64,000 bases of DNA from Paenibacillus pabuli NBRC 13638 (GTDB taxonomy: Bacteria; Bacillota; Bacilli; Paenibacillales; Paenibacillaceae). Location: NCBI RefSeq assembly GCF_001514495.1, contig NZ_BCNM01000005.1:248001-312000 (forward strand), read 5' to 3'. The first letter of the stretch is position 1. Each line of letters opens with the position of its first letter. The notes under the pieces were generated by a model. The model saw only the letters and a list, made by a program, of their open reading frames with translations. It was not told the origin of the DNA and did not search any database. Below are positions 17,455 through 26,840 of this stretch, one piece after another. Both the position numbers and the translations under genes were made by a program.

Positions 17455-18666
17455 TTGAAAACGTGGAAAGTTAACCTCATTGTGCTTTGGTTTGGACAAT
17501 TTCTGGTCAATTCGGGCATGACCATGATAACTCCATTTTTGTCCCTTTATCTTGCCAAGGATCTGGGCGTGGTTGGTGAGCATGAGATTGGCATTTGGGC
17601 GGGATTTATATTTGCTGCCAACTTCCTCACCTCATTTTTATTCCAGCCCTTATGGGGCAAATTGTCCGACAAATACGGTCGAAAAATTATGTTGCTGCGT
17701 TCCGGATTCGGGATGGCGATCGTTATCGCCCTGATGGGTTTTGCACAGAACCCGTGGCAGCTTCTATTATTACGACTGCTCAACGGTACCATCTCCGGTT
17801 TCAATCCGGCAGCCGTTGCGCTGATCTCAGGAACAACACCAAAGGATCGAATGGGTTTCGCCATGGGGATCAGCCAGTCGGGCCAGGTGGCCGGTACGAT
17901 TCTGGGTCCGCTAATCGGCGGTTTGCTTGCTGACGCAGTAGGCTTCCGACCGATCTTCTATATTACTGGCGGACTGATCTTTGCAGCTTCGATGCTGGCC
18001 ATGTTCCTCGTGAGAGAGAAGTTTGACCGCAAGGAAGCGGCCAAACTGCCGGAACAATCCGTATTGTCCGGTCTCAAGGAGCTGAACAAGTCACCGCAAT
18101 TGCCTGCATTGTTTGCTGTAACATTCCTGCTGCAATTTGCCATGATCAGCCCGATGTCTCTCTTGCCGCTTTATGTACAAAAATTACATGGTTCAGACGT
18201 CAATGTGGCCTTCTGGGCAGGATTGGTTGGTGCAGTCACGGGACTATCCAATATGGCCATGTCCCCAGTTCTAGGGAAGCTCAGTGACAGGATAGGTTCA
18301 CACAAGGTACTTACGTTCTCGCTTATAGGAACAGGGCTCATGCTTATCCCTCAAGCATTCGTGCAGACGGTATGGCAGCTCATTATCGTCCGCTTCATGA
18401 TGGGTGTGTTCATGGGTGGCCTGCTTCCGAGTGTCAACGCGCTCATTCGCTCCTATACGCCAGATAGCATGATTAGCCGGGCATTCAGTTTTAATACGAG
18501 CACACTCGCGCTCGGCAACATGCTTGGAGCCGTCATCGGCGGCTTTATGGCAGGGTTCATCGGCATTGAAGGGTTGTTCATTGTCTCTGGTGGACTGCTG
18601 CTGCTTAACATGGTGTGGGTGAGGCTCAAACTGTACAAAAAGCCCCCTCTGCTCAGAGAATCCTGA
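17455..18666 (+). CDS. MFS transporter, MdtG-like drug exporter family
   Basis: A 403-residue membrane protein with twelve predicted helices. The major-facilitator loop motif appears after helix 2 (GKLSDKYGRKIMLLRSG) and again in the second half (GKLSDRIGSHKVLTF). The motif-C-like ISQSGQVAGTILGPLIGG in helix 5 is characteristic of DHA1 antiporters such as MdtG. It probably exports small lipophilic compounds using the proton gradient. The start is TTG at 17455 behind AAAGGAAGTG. It is divergent from hemE. Substrate not predictable. Confidence 0.9.
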   Translation: MKTWKVNLIVLWFGQFLVNSGMTMITPFLSLYLAKDLGVVGEHEIGIWAGFIFAANFLTSFLFQPLWGKLSDKYGRKIMLLRSGFGMAIVIALMGFAQNPWQLLLLRLLNGTISGFNPAAVALISGTTPKDRMGFAMGISQSGQVAGTILGPLIGGLLADAVGFRPIFYITGGLIFAASMLAMFLVREKFDRKEAAKLPEQSVLSGLKELNKSPQLPALFAVTFLLQFAMISPMSLLPLYVQKLHGSDVNVAFWAGLVGAVTGLSNMAMSPVLGKLSDRIGSHKVLTFSLIGTGLMLIPQAFVQTVWQLIIVRFMMGVFMGGLLPSVNALIRSYTPDSMISRAFSFNTSTLALGNMLGAVIGGFMAGFIGIEGLFIVSGGLLLLNMVWVRLKLYKKPPLLRES

Positions 18667-18697
18667 CGTTTCGATTCAAATAACATTTGTTCTTATG

Positions 18698-18740
18698 AAA
18701 AAGCCGCTCTCAACGCCAATTAGGCATGAAAGCGGCTTTT
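18698..18740. terminator. Bidirectional intrinsic terminator
   Basis: AAAAAGCCGCT at the left pairs with AGCGGCTTTT at the right, with an inner GCC/GGC pair. It separates the MFS gene from the convergent P450 gene. Confidence 0.85.
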
Positions 18741-18780
18741 GGCATTTATTTTCTCCAACCTCAACATGAATTTTATTGAG

Positions 18781-19977
18781 TCAGTGGCTTGTGAATTGAA
18801 TCGGGTACTCTTTGACACCAAATACAAAGGCACTCTGAATGGGCTGCAAAATAGTTTCCGGCACAAGCTGAATGTCTTTCATTTGCCGTAGCATCGTCTG
18901 AAGCACAACCCTTGCCTCGAGCCTTGCAAGCGGCGCACCTAGACAAAAGTGAATTCCAAATCCAAAACCCATATGTCTGTTCGGCTTGCGGTCAGGCACA
19001 AACGTCTCTGCCTGATCGAATTGAGCGCTATCCCGGTTGGCCGATCCTACCCAGGAAATCACCTGTTCTCCCGCCTGAATCGTTTGTCCGTTCAATTCCA
19101 CATTTTCTTTGGCAACCCGCCCTATAGCCACAATGGGTGGATAATAACGCAGCGTTTCCTCTACCGCAGTGGGGATAAGTTCAGGATGTTCTCGCAGCTG
19201 ATGCTGAAGTTCAGGCTGCTCTGACAGAATACGCACGGCATTGGTAATCAGGTTGGTTGTGGTTTCATTCCCGGCAGCAAGTAACAAGATGCAAAATCCG
19301 ACCACTTCCTCTGCGGTCAGCTTCTCCCCTTCAATCTCCGCAGCAAGCAGCAAAGAGATCAGATCATCCTCAGGTTGCTGGCGTCTTTCTTCCATAATGG
19401 CCGTGAAATAGCTCGCCAGCTCCTGCTGGTTCCGTTTCTTTTCTTCCATCAATTCCTGGAAAGCTTCATCACTGTCATTCCGCGCACCCTTTACGAGTGC
19501 ATCTGACCAGTCTTTGAATTTCTGGCGATCGGTGGCAGGGACTCCAATCAATTCGGCAATTACGATAACCGGAAGTGGAGTAGCCAGATCATCGATAAGC
19601 CGCATACGACCTTCTGATAAATGCGGTATCAATAACTCATCAACGATTTCCTGAATACGCGGAGCCAATGCTTCAATTGCTTTTGGTGTAAAAGCCTGAT
19701 TGACCAGATCCCGCAGTTGCTTGTGCTTCGGCGGGTCTGTAGTAAGCATGCTGGCGTTTGCGCGATCACGTTCAGAAGAGAACAATTTGGGGTTCTTTAA
19801 CACATATTGCACATCTTCATAACGGAAAACATCCCAGCATTCCCGATGGTTGTCATAGCGGACTGGAGTATTATCACGAAGTTCAGCGTACACCTGGAAG
19901 GGCAATAATCGCTGCTCCACCGCCTCCAGCTCCCGAATCGGAATGTAATTGGCATACTTTCTGGGTGCTCGGTTCAT
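18781..19977 (-). CDS. Cytochrome P450
   Basis: A 398-residue soluble P450 of the bacterial CYP107/CYP109 type. The I-helix oxygen-activation motif AGNETT is at 235-240, the K-helix ExxR is E274-R277, and the haem-ligand loop FGFGIHFCLG at 338-347 has Cys345. It needs external ferredoxin or flavodoxin and reductase, which are not adjacent. Such enzymes hydroxylate fatty acids, terpenoids or secondary metabolites. It is a single-gene unit divergent from the asparaginase. A clean ribosome binding site (GGAGGAGAAACG) precedes the ATG. Confidence 0.95.
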   Translation of the reverse strand: MNRAPRKYANYIPIRELEAVEQRLLPFQVYAELRDNTPVRYDNHRECWDVFRYEDVQYVLKNPKLFSSERDRANASMLTTDPPKHKQLRDLVNQAFTPKAIEALAPRIQEIVDELLIPHLSEGRMRLIDDLATPLPVIVIAELIGVPATDRQKFKDWSDALVKGARNDSDEAFQELMEEKKRNQQELASYFTAIMEERRQQPEDDLISLLLAAEIEGEKLTAEEVVGFCILLLAAGNETTTNLITNAVRILSEQPELQHQLREHPELIPTAVEETLRYYPPIVAIGRVAKENVELNGQTIQAGEQVISWVGSANRDSAQFDQAETFVPDRKPNRHMGFGFGIHFCLGAPLARLEARVVLQTMLRQMKDIQLVPETILQPIQSAFVFGVKEYPIQFTSH

Positions 19978-20231
19978 CGTTTCTCCTCCAATCAGTAATA
20001 TATATTTATTTACATATTGAAATCACCCTATATTATAGACTTAATGTGATGTGCATACAAATATTTGGCAATAATTGAGCCTCTTTTCCTAGAACGTATT
20101 ACAAAAATCGTCAAGGCTTGCTAACTTACACCCCTGATATCCGTTGTGGATAAGATCACTTCCGCTATTGAAGATCCTGCAACACTTTTCCCAAAAATAT
20201 TTCTATACTCTATCAGGACAAAAGACTCATA

Positions 20232-20248
20232 TGTTATAAAATATGACG
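20232..20248. promoter_or_regulatory. Near-consensus GlnR/TnrA box (upstream site)
   Basis: TGTTA-N7-TGACG matches the TGTNA-N7-TNACA nitrogen-regulator consensus except for the last base. It lies about 155 bases upstream of the second, perfect box. Confidence 0.45.
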
Positions 20249-20385
20249 CAAAAAGTCCATTTTATATCATTTCACATTGTACATTCTCTCTTTTGCCTCT
20301 TTATATTTATCCATAAAACCTTATAAACACACGTTATACTCTACATTTCTATTAATGTAACCGATTACCCTAGCTATATCTACAA

Positions 20386-20414
20386 TTGTCATATTAATTA
20401 ACATGTAATACAAT
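20386..20414 (+). promoter_or_regulatory. Asparaginase promoter overlapped by a perfect GlnR/TnrA box
   Basis: A -35 TTGTCA (20386-20391) and -10 TACAAT (20409-20414) are separated by 17 bases. TGTCA-N7-TAACA at 20387-20403 fits the GlnR/TnrA consensus at every defined position and covers the -35 element, the geometry of repression by GlnR. Confidence 0.6.
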
Positions 20415-20485
20415 CAATTTGAATTCATATACATATCATCCTCAAAAAACATCACACGAAACTAACCTGAAGGAGAGTGCTATTC

Positions 20486-21697
20486 ATGAAAAAAACTTCA
20501 AATCTTCGTCCTTGGGCTGTATGGAGCACAGCCGCGTTGACGGCTCTGACCATCTCCCTGTCCCCAATCGGAACCTTTGCGGCTCAGGCGGCTACGGTAG
20601 AAGTGAACGGTACAACCAGTGCAGTTCAGACCGCATCATCCACTCCGGCTCGTAATACGACCATCCCTGCTCTATCGGATTCATACAAACAATCGGCTCT
20701 GCCTAATGTTCTGGTCATTGGAACGGGTGGTACGATTGCAGGTCAATCCGAGGATGCTACCAGCTTCCAGAACTATAAGGCCGGTACGCTCCCCATTGGA
20801 GAAATGGTTGATGCCTTACCGGACAAACAGAAGATTGCAGATGTTAGCACACTCCAATTCGGAAATTCAGGTTCAGGCTCCTATACCATGGCTGATCTCT
20901 ATGACTTATCTCAGACGGTAGACAAGGCTCTGGCTCAGTATGACAGCGTAGTGGTTACCACCGGTACAGATACCATGGAGGAGATCGCCTACTTCCTCGA
21001 CATGACCGTACAAAGTGATAAACCCGTTGTCATTACAGGGTCCATGCGCCCTTGGACGGTTATTGGCTCGGATGCCCAAGCCAATCTGTACAATGCCATT
21101 AAACTCGCAGGCAGCGGTCGTACCACATCATTCGGTACAGTGCTGATGTTGAATGATACCATTCAACTGGCACGCGGCGTGACCAAAACGAATGATTATC
21201 GAACGGACACGTTCGAAACACCAATGCTCGGTGCAGTCGGATATATCGATGAAGAGAACATTCGAATTTACCGCGCCCCTGCACGTGCCTTGAAGCCTGA
21301 AGGTACAGCGAAACCGGCATTTGATCTGAGCAAAATCACAAAAGCAGATCTCGCTAAAGTGGAAATAGCGATCTCCTATCAGGAAGCTGGCGGTGAAGCC
21401 ATTGAAGGGTTTGTGAGAGGCGGTGCCAAAGGAATCGTTACCTCAGGTACCGGAGCAGGCGGGATCTCCAGAGCGATGGGACAAGCACGAACCAAAGCTG
21501 CCGAAGATGGCGTCATCTTCGTAACGACCACTCGGACTGGTTCAGGCAGTGTCTACGGTGGAGGAAAGGGAGTTATCGCGGGCGACAACCTCAGCCCTCA
21601 GCAAGCACGCATTTTGTTGATGCTCGGACTGTCTTTCAGTGATGATTTTGATACAATCAAAAAATGGTTTGAGACTTACGGAACGCCGGAAGTTTAA
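20486..21697 (+). CDS. ansZ: Secreted type II L-asparaginase
   Basis: A 403-residue exported enzyme hydrolysing asparagine to aspartate and ammonia. A signal peptide of about 35 residues ends in FAAQA and has no lipobox, unlike Bacillus AnsZ. The catalytic motifs are TGGTIAG at 80-86 (Thr83) and TTGTDTMEE at about 158-166 (Thr161, Asp162); GSMRP and the late GTGAGGI segment complete the site. The ATG at 20486 follows AGGAGAG. Bacillus ansZ is activated by the nitrogen regulator TnrA under nitrogen limitation; matching boxes here suggest comparable control. The symbol is by similarity. Confidence 0.92.
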   Translation: MKKTSNLRPWAVWSTAALTALTISLSPIGTFAAQAATVEVNGTTSAVQTASSTPARNTTIPALSDSYKQSALPNVLVIGTGGTIAGQSEDATSFQNYKAGTLPIGEMVDALPDKQKIADVSTLQFGNSGSGSYTMADLYDLSQTVDKALAQYDSVVVTTGTDTMEEIAYFLDMTVQSDKPVVITGSMRPWTVIGSDAQANLYNAIKLAGSGRTTSFGTVLMLNDTIQLARGVTKTNDYRTDTFETPMLGAVGYIDEENIRIYRAPARALKPEGTAKPAFDLSKITKADLAKVEIAISYQEAGGEAIEGFVRGGAKGIVTSGTGAGGISRAMGQARTKAAEDGVIFVTTTRTGSGSVYGGGKGVIAGDNLSPQQARILLMLGLSFSDDFDTIKKWFETYGTPEV

Positions 21698-21726
21698 GAA
21701 GGCTTCATCCCTGAATATATTGCAAA

Positions 21727-21776
21727 AAACAAGAGACGACCTCCCTCGTATCCAGGGTCTGGTCGTCTCTTGTTTT
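21727..21776. terminator. Intrinsic terminator after the asparaginase
   Basis: AAACAAGAGACGACC pairs with GGTCGTCTCTTGTTT and runs into TTTTTG; arms are perfect over 14 bases. Confidence 0.9.
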
Positions 21777-21931
21777 TGTCTGACGCCCCTCATTTCCTGC
21801 GTGCAAGATCCAGGAGGCAACATGGGCATCGTTTCATTTATATACCGTTCATTTCATTGGATCGATCACAGAGACAGACACCCTTTTTTAATATCGGTTC
21901 ATCCGGGTTTTTGCCTTGTGAGCTGATATTT

Positions 21932-22564
21932 TTATTTCACCCAGGCCAGAGCCAGACCATCATAGTCCGGCAGCATCGTTGTAACGAGCCTTGGGTCACT
22001 CGCCATCTGCTCGTTGAAACGTCGAACCGCGAGGACTGCCGGCCCCTGCTTGTCCGGATTCAGCGTACGTCCACGCAGGAAACAGTTATCTCCCACGATG
22101 ACCGCCCCCGGCCGCGCGAGCTTAATGGCATAATCGAGATAAACGGGGTAATTTTCCTTGTCTGCATCGATGAAGAAGAAATCGAAGGTCCTTCCTTCCT
22201 CGGCCAATTGTTCCAGACTGTCCGCTGCGGGGCCAATTCGATATTCGACCTTATCCCCGAAGCCCCCTTCCTCCAGATGACCACGAGCCATCACTGCGTA
22301 TTCCTCTTTCAATTCCAGCGAAGTCAAGGTTCCCCCTTCACTCAAACCGCGAGCAAGACAGATACCGCTGTATCCGCCCAGCACGCCGATTTCGAGTATC
22401 GCCTCCGCTTTGGATGTCTTTGCCAGAAAAGTAAGCAAGCGGCCATAGGCCGCTGCAACCGAAACTTCCGGCATGCCGTTCGATCGGATGGCTTCCTTTA
22501 CCTTTAACAAGAGATCATCCTCTTGAAATAATTGATTTACATATTCATCAGGGGTCAGATTCAC
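21932..22564 (-). CDS. Class I SAM-dependent O-methyltransferase
   Basis: A 210-residue enzyme of the catechol/caffeoyl-CoA O-methyltransferase fold. SAM-binding motif I is ILEIGVLGGYSG at about 56-67, LTSLELKEEY follows, and the metal-binding FFFIDADKENYPVYLDYA segment is at about 130-147, with VGDN next. Relatives modify small phenolics, but the Bacillus homologue TrmR (YrrM) methylates a tRNA wobble uridine, so a tRNA role is possible. The GTG start at 22564 has AAGGAGG upstream. It is divergent from the RNA methyltransferase at 22798. Confidence 0.88.
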   Translation of the reverse strand: MNLTPDEYVNQLFQEDDLLLKVKEAIRSNGMPEVSVAAAYGRLLTFLAKTSKAEAILEIGVLGGYSGICLARGLSEGGTLTSLELKEEYAVMARGHLEEGGFGDKVEYRIGPAADSLEQLAEEGRTFDFFFIDADKENYPVYLDYAIKLARPGAVIVGDNCFLRGRTLNPDKQGPAVLAVRRFNEQMASDPRLVTTMLPDYDGLALAWVK

Positions 22565-22797
22565 CGCTAAAATCCTCCTTGGACACTTGGACTGCTTTCC
22601 ATATGGATGCCAATGTTCTATAATAAATGTTTGTTGTCAAACACAGGCGGTTTTGACTGCTGCATCACCTCTAAAGATGAATGCATAAGCTCACCGCATT
22701 TCTCATTGTAAGTTTTTTCACGGAAAGCGGCAAGGCCGCACCGTCACTATACAGCTGAGAGAAGGACATTCCTTCTCCCGCTTGAAATGGAGTTGAA

Positions 22798-23958
22798 ATG
22801 AATCACATGGCTCAATTGCAACTGATTGCAACCTCGGCGATGGGACTCGAGGCTGTTGTCGCCCGGGAACTGAAGCAACTGGGGTATGAGGATGTTACGA
22901 TCGACAATGGCCGGGTTTTCTTCACTGGAGATTATATTGATATTTGCCGGTGTAATCTGTGGCTGAGAAGTTCCGATCGCGTATTGGTCAAAATGGGTGA
23001 ATTCCCGGCGACAACTTTCGATGAATTGTTTGAAGGCACCAAAGCATTACCTTGGGAGGAATGGATTCCAGCCGATGGCGAATTCCCGGTTGAAGGTCGC
23101 TCCCAGAAATCCCAGCTAAGCAGCGTGCCCGCATCACAGGGAATCGTGAAAAAAGCGATCGTAGAGAAACTGAAACTGACTCACCACACCGAGTGGTTCC
23201 CGGAAGACGGGGCTCGTTATGTCATTGAAGTTATTCTGCTGAACGACCGGGCTCTGCTTACGTTGGATACCACTGGACCGGGTCTGCACAAACGAGGTTA
23301 TCGTAAACTGGTAACAGAAGCTCCCCTCAAAGAAACGCTAGCTGCGGCGCTGATTCAGCTCAGTCGCTGGAATGTATCCCGCCCCTTCTATGATCCATGT
23401 TGTGGATCAGGTACAATGCTCATTGAAGCCGCCATGATCGGCTGGAACATTGCACCAGGACTGCGTCGTTCCTTCAACTCCGAGAACTGGGATATCATCC
23501 CAGAAGAGCTTTGGGAGAAAGCCCGCGAGGAAGCATTCGATGCGGTTCGCGACGATATTCCATTGCAAATTGCAGGCAGTGACATTGATCCGGAAGCCAT
23601 TGAGGTAGCACAGGCAGCAATCAAGAGTGCCGGCTTCGCCAAAGATATCGAAGTAAGTGTACTGCCTGCTCATCGTGCAAGACCACAAGGTGAATATGGT
23701 GTTATCATTACCAATCCGCCGTACGGCGAACGCTTGAGCGAAGAGAAAGAAGTCCAGAAGCTGATCCGTTCATTAGGACGCAGTTACCTTGAAATGCCGA
23801 CATGGTCCTTTTTTGCCATCACTTCGACCAAGTCCTTCGAAGATGCTTTCGGCCGCAAGGCTGACAAGCGTCGCAAGCTGTTCAATGGACGCATTGAGAC
23901 CCAATACTATCAGTATCTGGGCCCACTGCCTCCACGGAATCAACCACAACAACAATAA
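22798..23958 (+). CDS. THUMP-domain RNA N2-guanine methyltransferase (YpsC/RlmL type)
   Basis: A 386-residue protein. Residues 1-165 contain the ferredoxin-like and THUMP RNA-binding module starting at QLIATSAMGLEAVVARELKQLG. The C-terminal Rossmann methyltransferase has the DPCCGSGTMLIEAA SAM motif at about 199-212, GSDIDPEA and the catalytic TNPPYGERL, which is the NPPY motif of N-methyltransferases. Bacillus YpsC and the first domain of E. coli RlmL methylate a guanine in 23S rRNA; the same role is likely. GGAG lies five bases before the ATG. Two small perfect hairpins lie in its leader (22726-22738 and 22759-22777). Confidence 0.9.
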   Translation: MNHMAQLQLIATSAMGLEAVVARELKQLGYEDVTIDNGRVFFTGDYIDICRCNLWLRSSDRVLVKMGEFPATTFDELFEGTKALPWEEWIPADGEFPVEGRSQKSQLSSVPASQGIVKKAIVEKLKLTHHTEWFPEDGARYVIEVILLNDRALLTLDTTGPGLHKRGYRKLVTEAPLKETLAAALIQLSRWNVSRPFYDPCCGSGTMLIEAAMIGWNIAPGLRRSFNSENWDIIPEELWEKAREEAFDAVRDDIPLQIAGSDIDPEAIEVAQAAIKSAGFAKDIEVSVLPAHRARPQGEYGVIITNPPYGERLSEEKEVQKLIRSLGRSYLEMPTWSFFAITSTKSFEDAFGRKADKRRKLFNGRIETQYYQYLGPLPPRNQPQQQ

Positions 23959-23978
23959 TAATAACCTTGTAATACTAG

Positions 23979-24013
23979 AGCGCTCCAGCCTTCCATGGCC
24001 GTGGCGCTTTTTT
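23979..24013 (+). terminator. Intrinsic terminator after the RNA methyltransferase
   Basis: AGCGC...GCC pairs with GGC...GCGCT and is followed by TTTTTTG. Confidence 0.75.
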
Positions 24014-24172
24014 GTATATGTTCCGGTAGACATATGATTAATCTGGATGATGCTTCTTGCGTATGAAGTTTTTCTCCCTTGGGCATAGTTGAAAAGCCAT
24101 GACACCGCGCTATAATGGATGGAGCCCTATTTTACATTCCGTTAACAAAACCAATCACCTGGGGGGAAACAT

Positions 24173-26170
24173 ATGCTTGTCAATAAGCCAACACGCAGCT
24201 TTACGCCGCGCGGGCTTCTGAATCATCCATTTACGTTATATCTAATTTTCCTTGTACTCATGCTCCTTAAATTAATGTGGCTCCATCACAATCTGCATGC
24301 CTACAACATCACCATGGGGTTTCTGGACAAAGTGATCGCCATCGGCTCGCTGCTGCTTCTGTCCTTCTGGACCTGGTGGCTGCCTCGTCGAGGGATGATC
24401 ATATCGCTCGTCATGCTCAATCTGCTGCTCACTGCACTGATTTATGCCGATATGGTTTATTATCGCTACTTTCAGGATTTTCTGACGATTCCAGTGCTAA
24501 TGCAAGCCAGACAGGTCGACGCATTGGGAGAAAGTATCGCTACGCTCATCTATGCCAGTGATCTGTGGTTCTTTGTCGATTGGCTGGTGATTATCCCATA
24601 TGCCGTGATCCTGCTGTTTAGCAGACGCAACCGTCGTAGAGATTACAGCGCCTATTCGAACGGGTTGAACTCTTACTCATCAAACTCCCGCAAAACTACC
24701 ATGCGTCGTCGACTCACCGCAGGCAGCATTGCTCTGGTGCTGGGTCTGGGGCTCGCGGTAGGTCCAATTTATTTTTATAGTAAAACCTGGGCAAAAGGGT
24801 TGTTTGATAACAACTGGTGGAACGTGTCCATGTACAATGTTACCGGACTTCTTGCTTTTCATGGCTATGATCTGTACAACTATGCCAAAGACCAGCTGGG
24901 CTCCGGACCAGAGGTTGATCCTGCCGATCTGGAGCAGGCTAAAGCTTATTTTGCGAGCAGACAGCAGGCTGGTCCACTGACGGATGCAATGTTTGGCAAA
25001 TATAAAGACAGCAATGTGATCATTGTCCAAGGTGAGGCCTTCATGAATTTCATGATTGGTCAGAGTATTGGCGGTCAGGAAATTACACCTCATTTTAACG
25101 AGCTGATGAAGGAAAGCCAGTACTACAGTCACTTTTATCACCAGACAGGTCAGGGGCGAACATCGGATGCCGACTTTGGGGCCAATATATCATTACATCC
25201 ACTGTCGGTTGGATCCGCGTTTGTCCGTTACGCAGACCACAGCTACGATTCCCTGCCTTCTATCTTGAAGGATCAGGGCTACAGTACGAATGTATTTCAT
25301 GCTTATGAGAGCGGATTTTGGAATCGCTATACGATGTATCAGAATATGAAGTATGACAAGTTTTACAGTAAAAATGATTTTGAACAGGATGACCCGCTTG
25401 GCTGGTCCTTGTCCGACGAGTCCTTTTTCCGGCAATCGGTTGAGAAAATGAGCAGCGAGGTTACGGAGCCGTTCTATTCATTCCTCATCACGCTTAGCAG
25501 CCATCATCCGTACGCGTTACCCCAAGATAAACAGCAGCTGGATGTCGGGGAATTCAAAGGAACGATGTTTGGAAACTACCTGCAATCCGTTCATTACGTG
25601 GATTCTGCGCTCGGCAGCATGGTAGAAGATTTGAAAAATCGGGGATTATGGGACAAAACGATCTTCATGTTCTACGGAGACCACGATAATTCCATTAAGG
25701 AACAGCCCCAATACGAGAAATTTCTTGGACGCTCGCTGAACGATCTGGATATGGAGCAAATCATGAATGAGGTGCCCTTGTTGGTACATCTACCCGATGG
25801 AGCCAAAGCGGGAACGATTGATGAACCTGCCGGCCAGCTGGATGTTACACCTTCGGTGCTGCATCTGCTGGGCATCTCTGATCAATCCTATTACCATATG
25901 GGCAACGATGTATATGACGGTTCCTCCCGCATAGTCGTATTGCGCAGTGGTGCATTCACGGATGGCTCCCTGTTCTATATCCCTTCGGACGATTACCTGT
26001 ATGAAAGCGGCTCCTGTTATGATCTTTCTACACGTGCCAAAACGGATATTAATGCTTGCCGATCAGGTCATAAGGAAGCAACAAACCGATTGCATGTGTC
26101 GGATACGGTCAATACGTTTGACCTGATTTCACGTTTTCGCGAGGAGCACGCGTCTGAACCTGTTTCCTGA
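24173..26170 (+). CDS. Lipoteichoic acid synthase family sulfatase-fold protein
   Basis: A 665-residue polytopic protein: five membrane helices in the first 200 residues, then a large extracellular alkaline-phosphatase-fold domain. The nucleophile Thr330 lies in TGQGRTSDADF, as in LtaS (QGKTSD); metal-site residues are seen in VQGEAF and FYGDHDNS, with the substrate His pair in SSHHPYA. These enzymes polymerise glycerol-phosphate from phosphatidylglycerol or make its primer. The C-terminal 60 residues with two Cys (GSCYD, NACRS) are an addition. GGGGGGAAACAT precedes the ATG. Whether it is the main synthase or a paralogue is not decided here. Confidence 0.92.
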   Translation: MLVNKPTRSFTPRGLLNHPFTLYLIFLVLMLLKLMWLHHNLHAYNITMGFLDKVIAIGSLLLLSFWTWWLPRRGMIISLVMLNLLLTALIYADMVYYRYFQDFLTIPVLMQARQVDALGESIATLIYASDLWFFVDWLVIIPYAVILLFSRRNRRRDYSAYSNGLNSYSSNSRKTTMRRRLTAGSIALVLGLGLAVGPIYFYSKTWAKGLFDNNWWNVSMYNVTGLLAFHGYDLYNYAKDQLGSGPEVDPADLEQAKAYFASRQQAGPLTDAMFGKYKDSNVIIVQGEAFMNFMIGQSIGGQEITPHFNELMKESQYYSHFYHQTGQGRTSDADFGANISLHPLSVGSAFVRYADHSYDSLPSILKDQGYSTNVFHAYESGFWNRYTMYQNMKYDKFYSKNDFEQDDPLGWSLSDESFFRQSVEKMSSEVTEPFYSFLITLSSHHPYALPQDKQQLDVGEFKGTMFGNYLQSVHYVDSALGSMVEDLKNRGLWDKTIFMFYGDHDNSIKEQPQYEKFLGRSLNDLDMEQIMNEVPLLVHLPDGAKAGTIDEPAGQLDVTPSVLHLLGISDQSYYHMGNDVYDGSSRIVVLRSGAFTDGSLFYIPSDDYLYESGSCYDLSTRAKTDINACRSGHKEATNRLHVSDTVNTFDLISRFREEHASEPVS

Positions 26171-26250
26171 CAGATAGTGAACGGTACGAACAGAGCTGTA
26201 TATTATTTTTCAAAAGATAACCAAACCATACAATGAAATGGAGCTAATGA

Positions 26251-26682
26251 ATGACCATGGCATCACTTACTGATCCATTCAATATCGAACAAAAGCTGTT
26301 CGAAGAAGCAGCTAACTTTGTCAAACATCGCTACCCCCAAGGCTGGGGCGGCGCAGCTGCCGTTTATACCGAAGCGGGTTCACTGTTAATCAGTGTAGCA
26401 CCAGAGGTGATTAATGACGCCACGAACCTATGTATGGAGACAGGAGCTTATCTGGAAGCTCATAAGTTAAACGAACGGGTTACGCACTCGATCTGTGTAG
26501 CCCGAGATGATGAGAACTCGGAATTCAAGGTTCTTACCCCTTGTGGTGTATGCCAGGAGCGATTGTTTTTCTGGGGAGAAGACGTGAAGGCTGCCGTATA
26601 CGATCCTGACGGGGCTTTAATTTACAAGAGATTGGACGAAATTCAACCTTACCATTGGACCAAGGCATACCGGGATAAGTAA
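26251..26682 (+). CDS. Cytidine/blasticidin-S deaminase-like protein
   Basis: A 143-residue cytidine-deaminase-fold protein. The zinc site is C61-x-E63 plus the PCGVC motif with C98 and C101; Glu63 is the proton shuttle. Using Cys instead of His as first ligand is normal for CDA/blasticidin deaminases. The aromatic-rich ends (RYPQGWGG and YHWTKAY) are more like blasticidin-S-deaminase-type proteins than housekeeping Cdd. Substrate may be a free nucleoside or an aminated nucleoside antibiotic. GGAG lies seven bases before the ATG. It is followed by its own terminator. Confidence 0.85.
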   Translation: MTMASLTDPFNIEQKLFEEAANFVKHRYPQGWGGAAAVYTEAGSLLISVAPEVINDATNLCMETGAYLEAHKLNERVTHSICVARDDENSEFKVLTPCGVCQERLFFWGEDVKAAVYDPDGALIYKRLDEIQPYHWTKAYRDK

Positions 26683-26696
26683 GAAGCTCAACCTAC

Positions 26697-26742
26697 AAGT
26701 GTTGAGGCTGCAATCCATTGCATGCTTCAACACTTCTTTTTT
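26697..26742 (+). terminator. Intrinsic terminator after the deaminase gene
   Basis: AAGTGTTGAG pairs with CTTCAACACTT around a 25-base loop, followed by CTTTTTTT. Confidence 0.85.
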
Positions 26743-26840
26743 TGGAAGCTGGCAATGATCACAGCCTTGCGCATAATAGAAAGTCGCTATATAATTGTAA
26801 CTGCAATGGTTTCATTTATAGATGATGGAGGTTTAATTAA

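Larger units (their letters stand above)
19978..20485. other. 508-base intergenic region carrying nitrogen-control-like sites
   Basis: No ORF with coding character is present. The region is strongly AT-rich and holds two TGTNA-N7-TNACA-type boxes and a candidate promoter for the asparaginase, listed separately. Confidence 0.6.

Noticed and set aside
21770..22507. Plus-strand frame of 245 codons opposite the O-methyltransferase
   Set aside because: The minus-strand frame has full SAM-binding motifs and a good ribosome binding site; this one has neither.
22565..22797. Possible RNase P RNA gene next to the YpsC-type gene, as in Bacillus
   Set aside because: The gap is only about 230 bases and none of the conserved RNase P RNA core sequences is seen; only two small hairpins are present.
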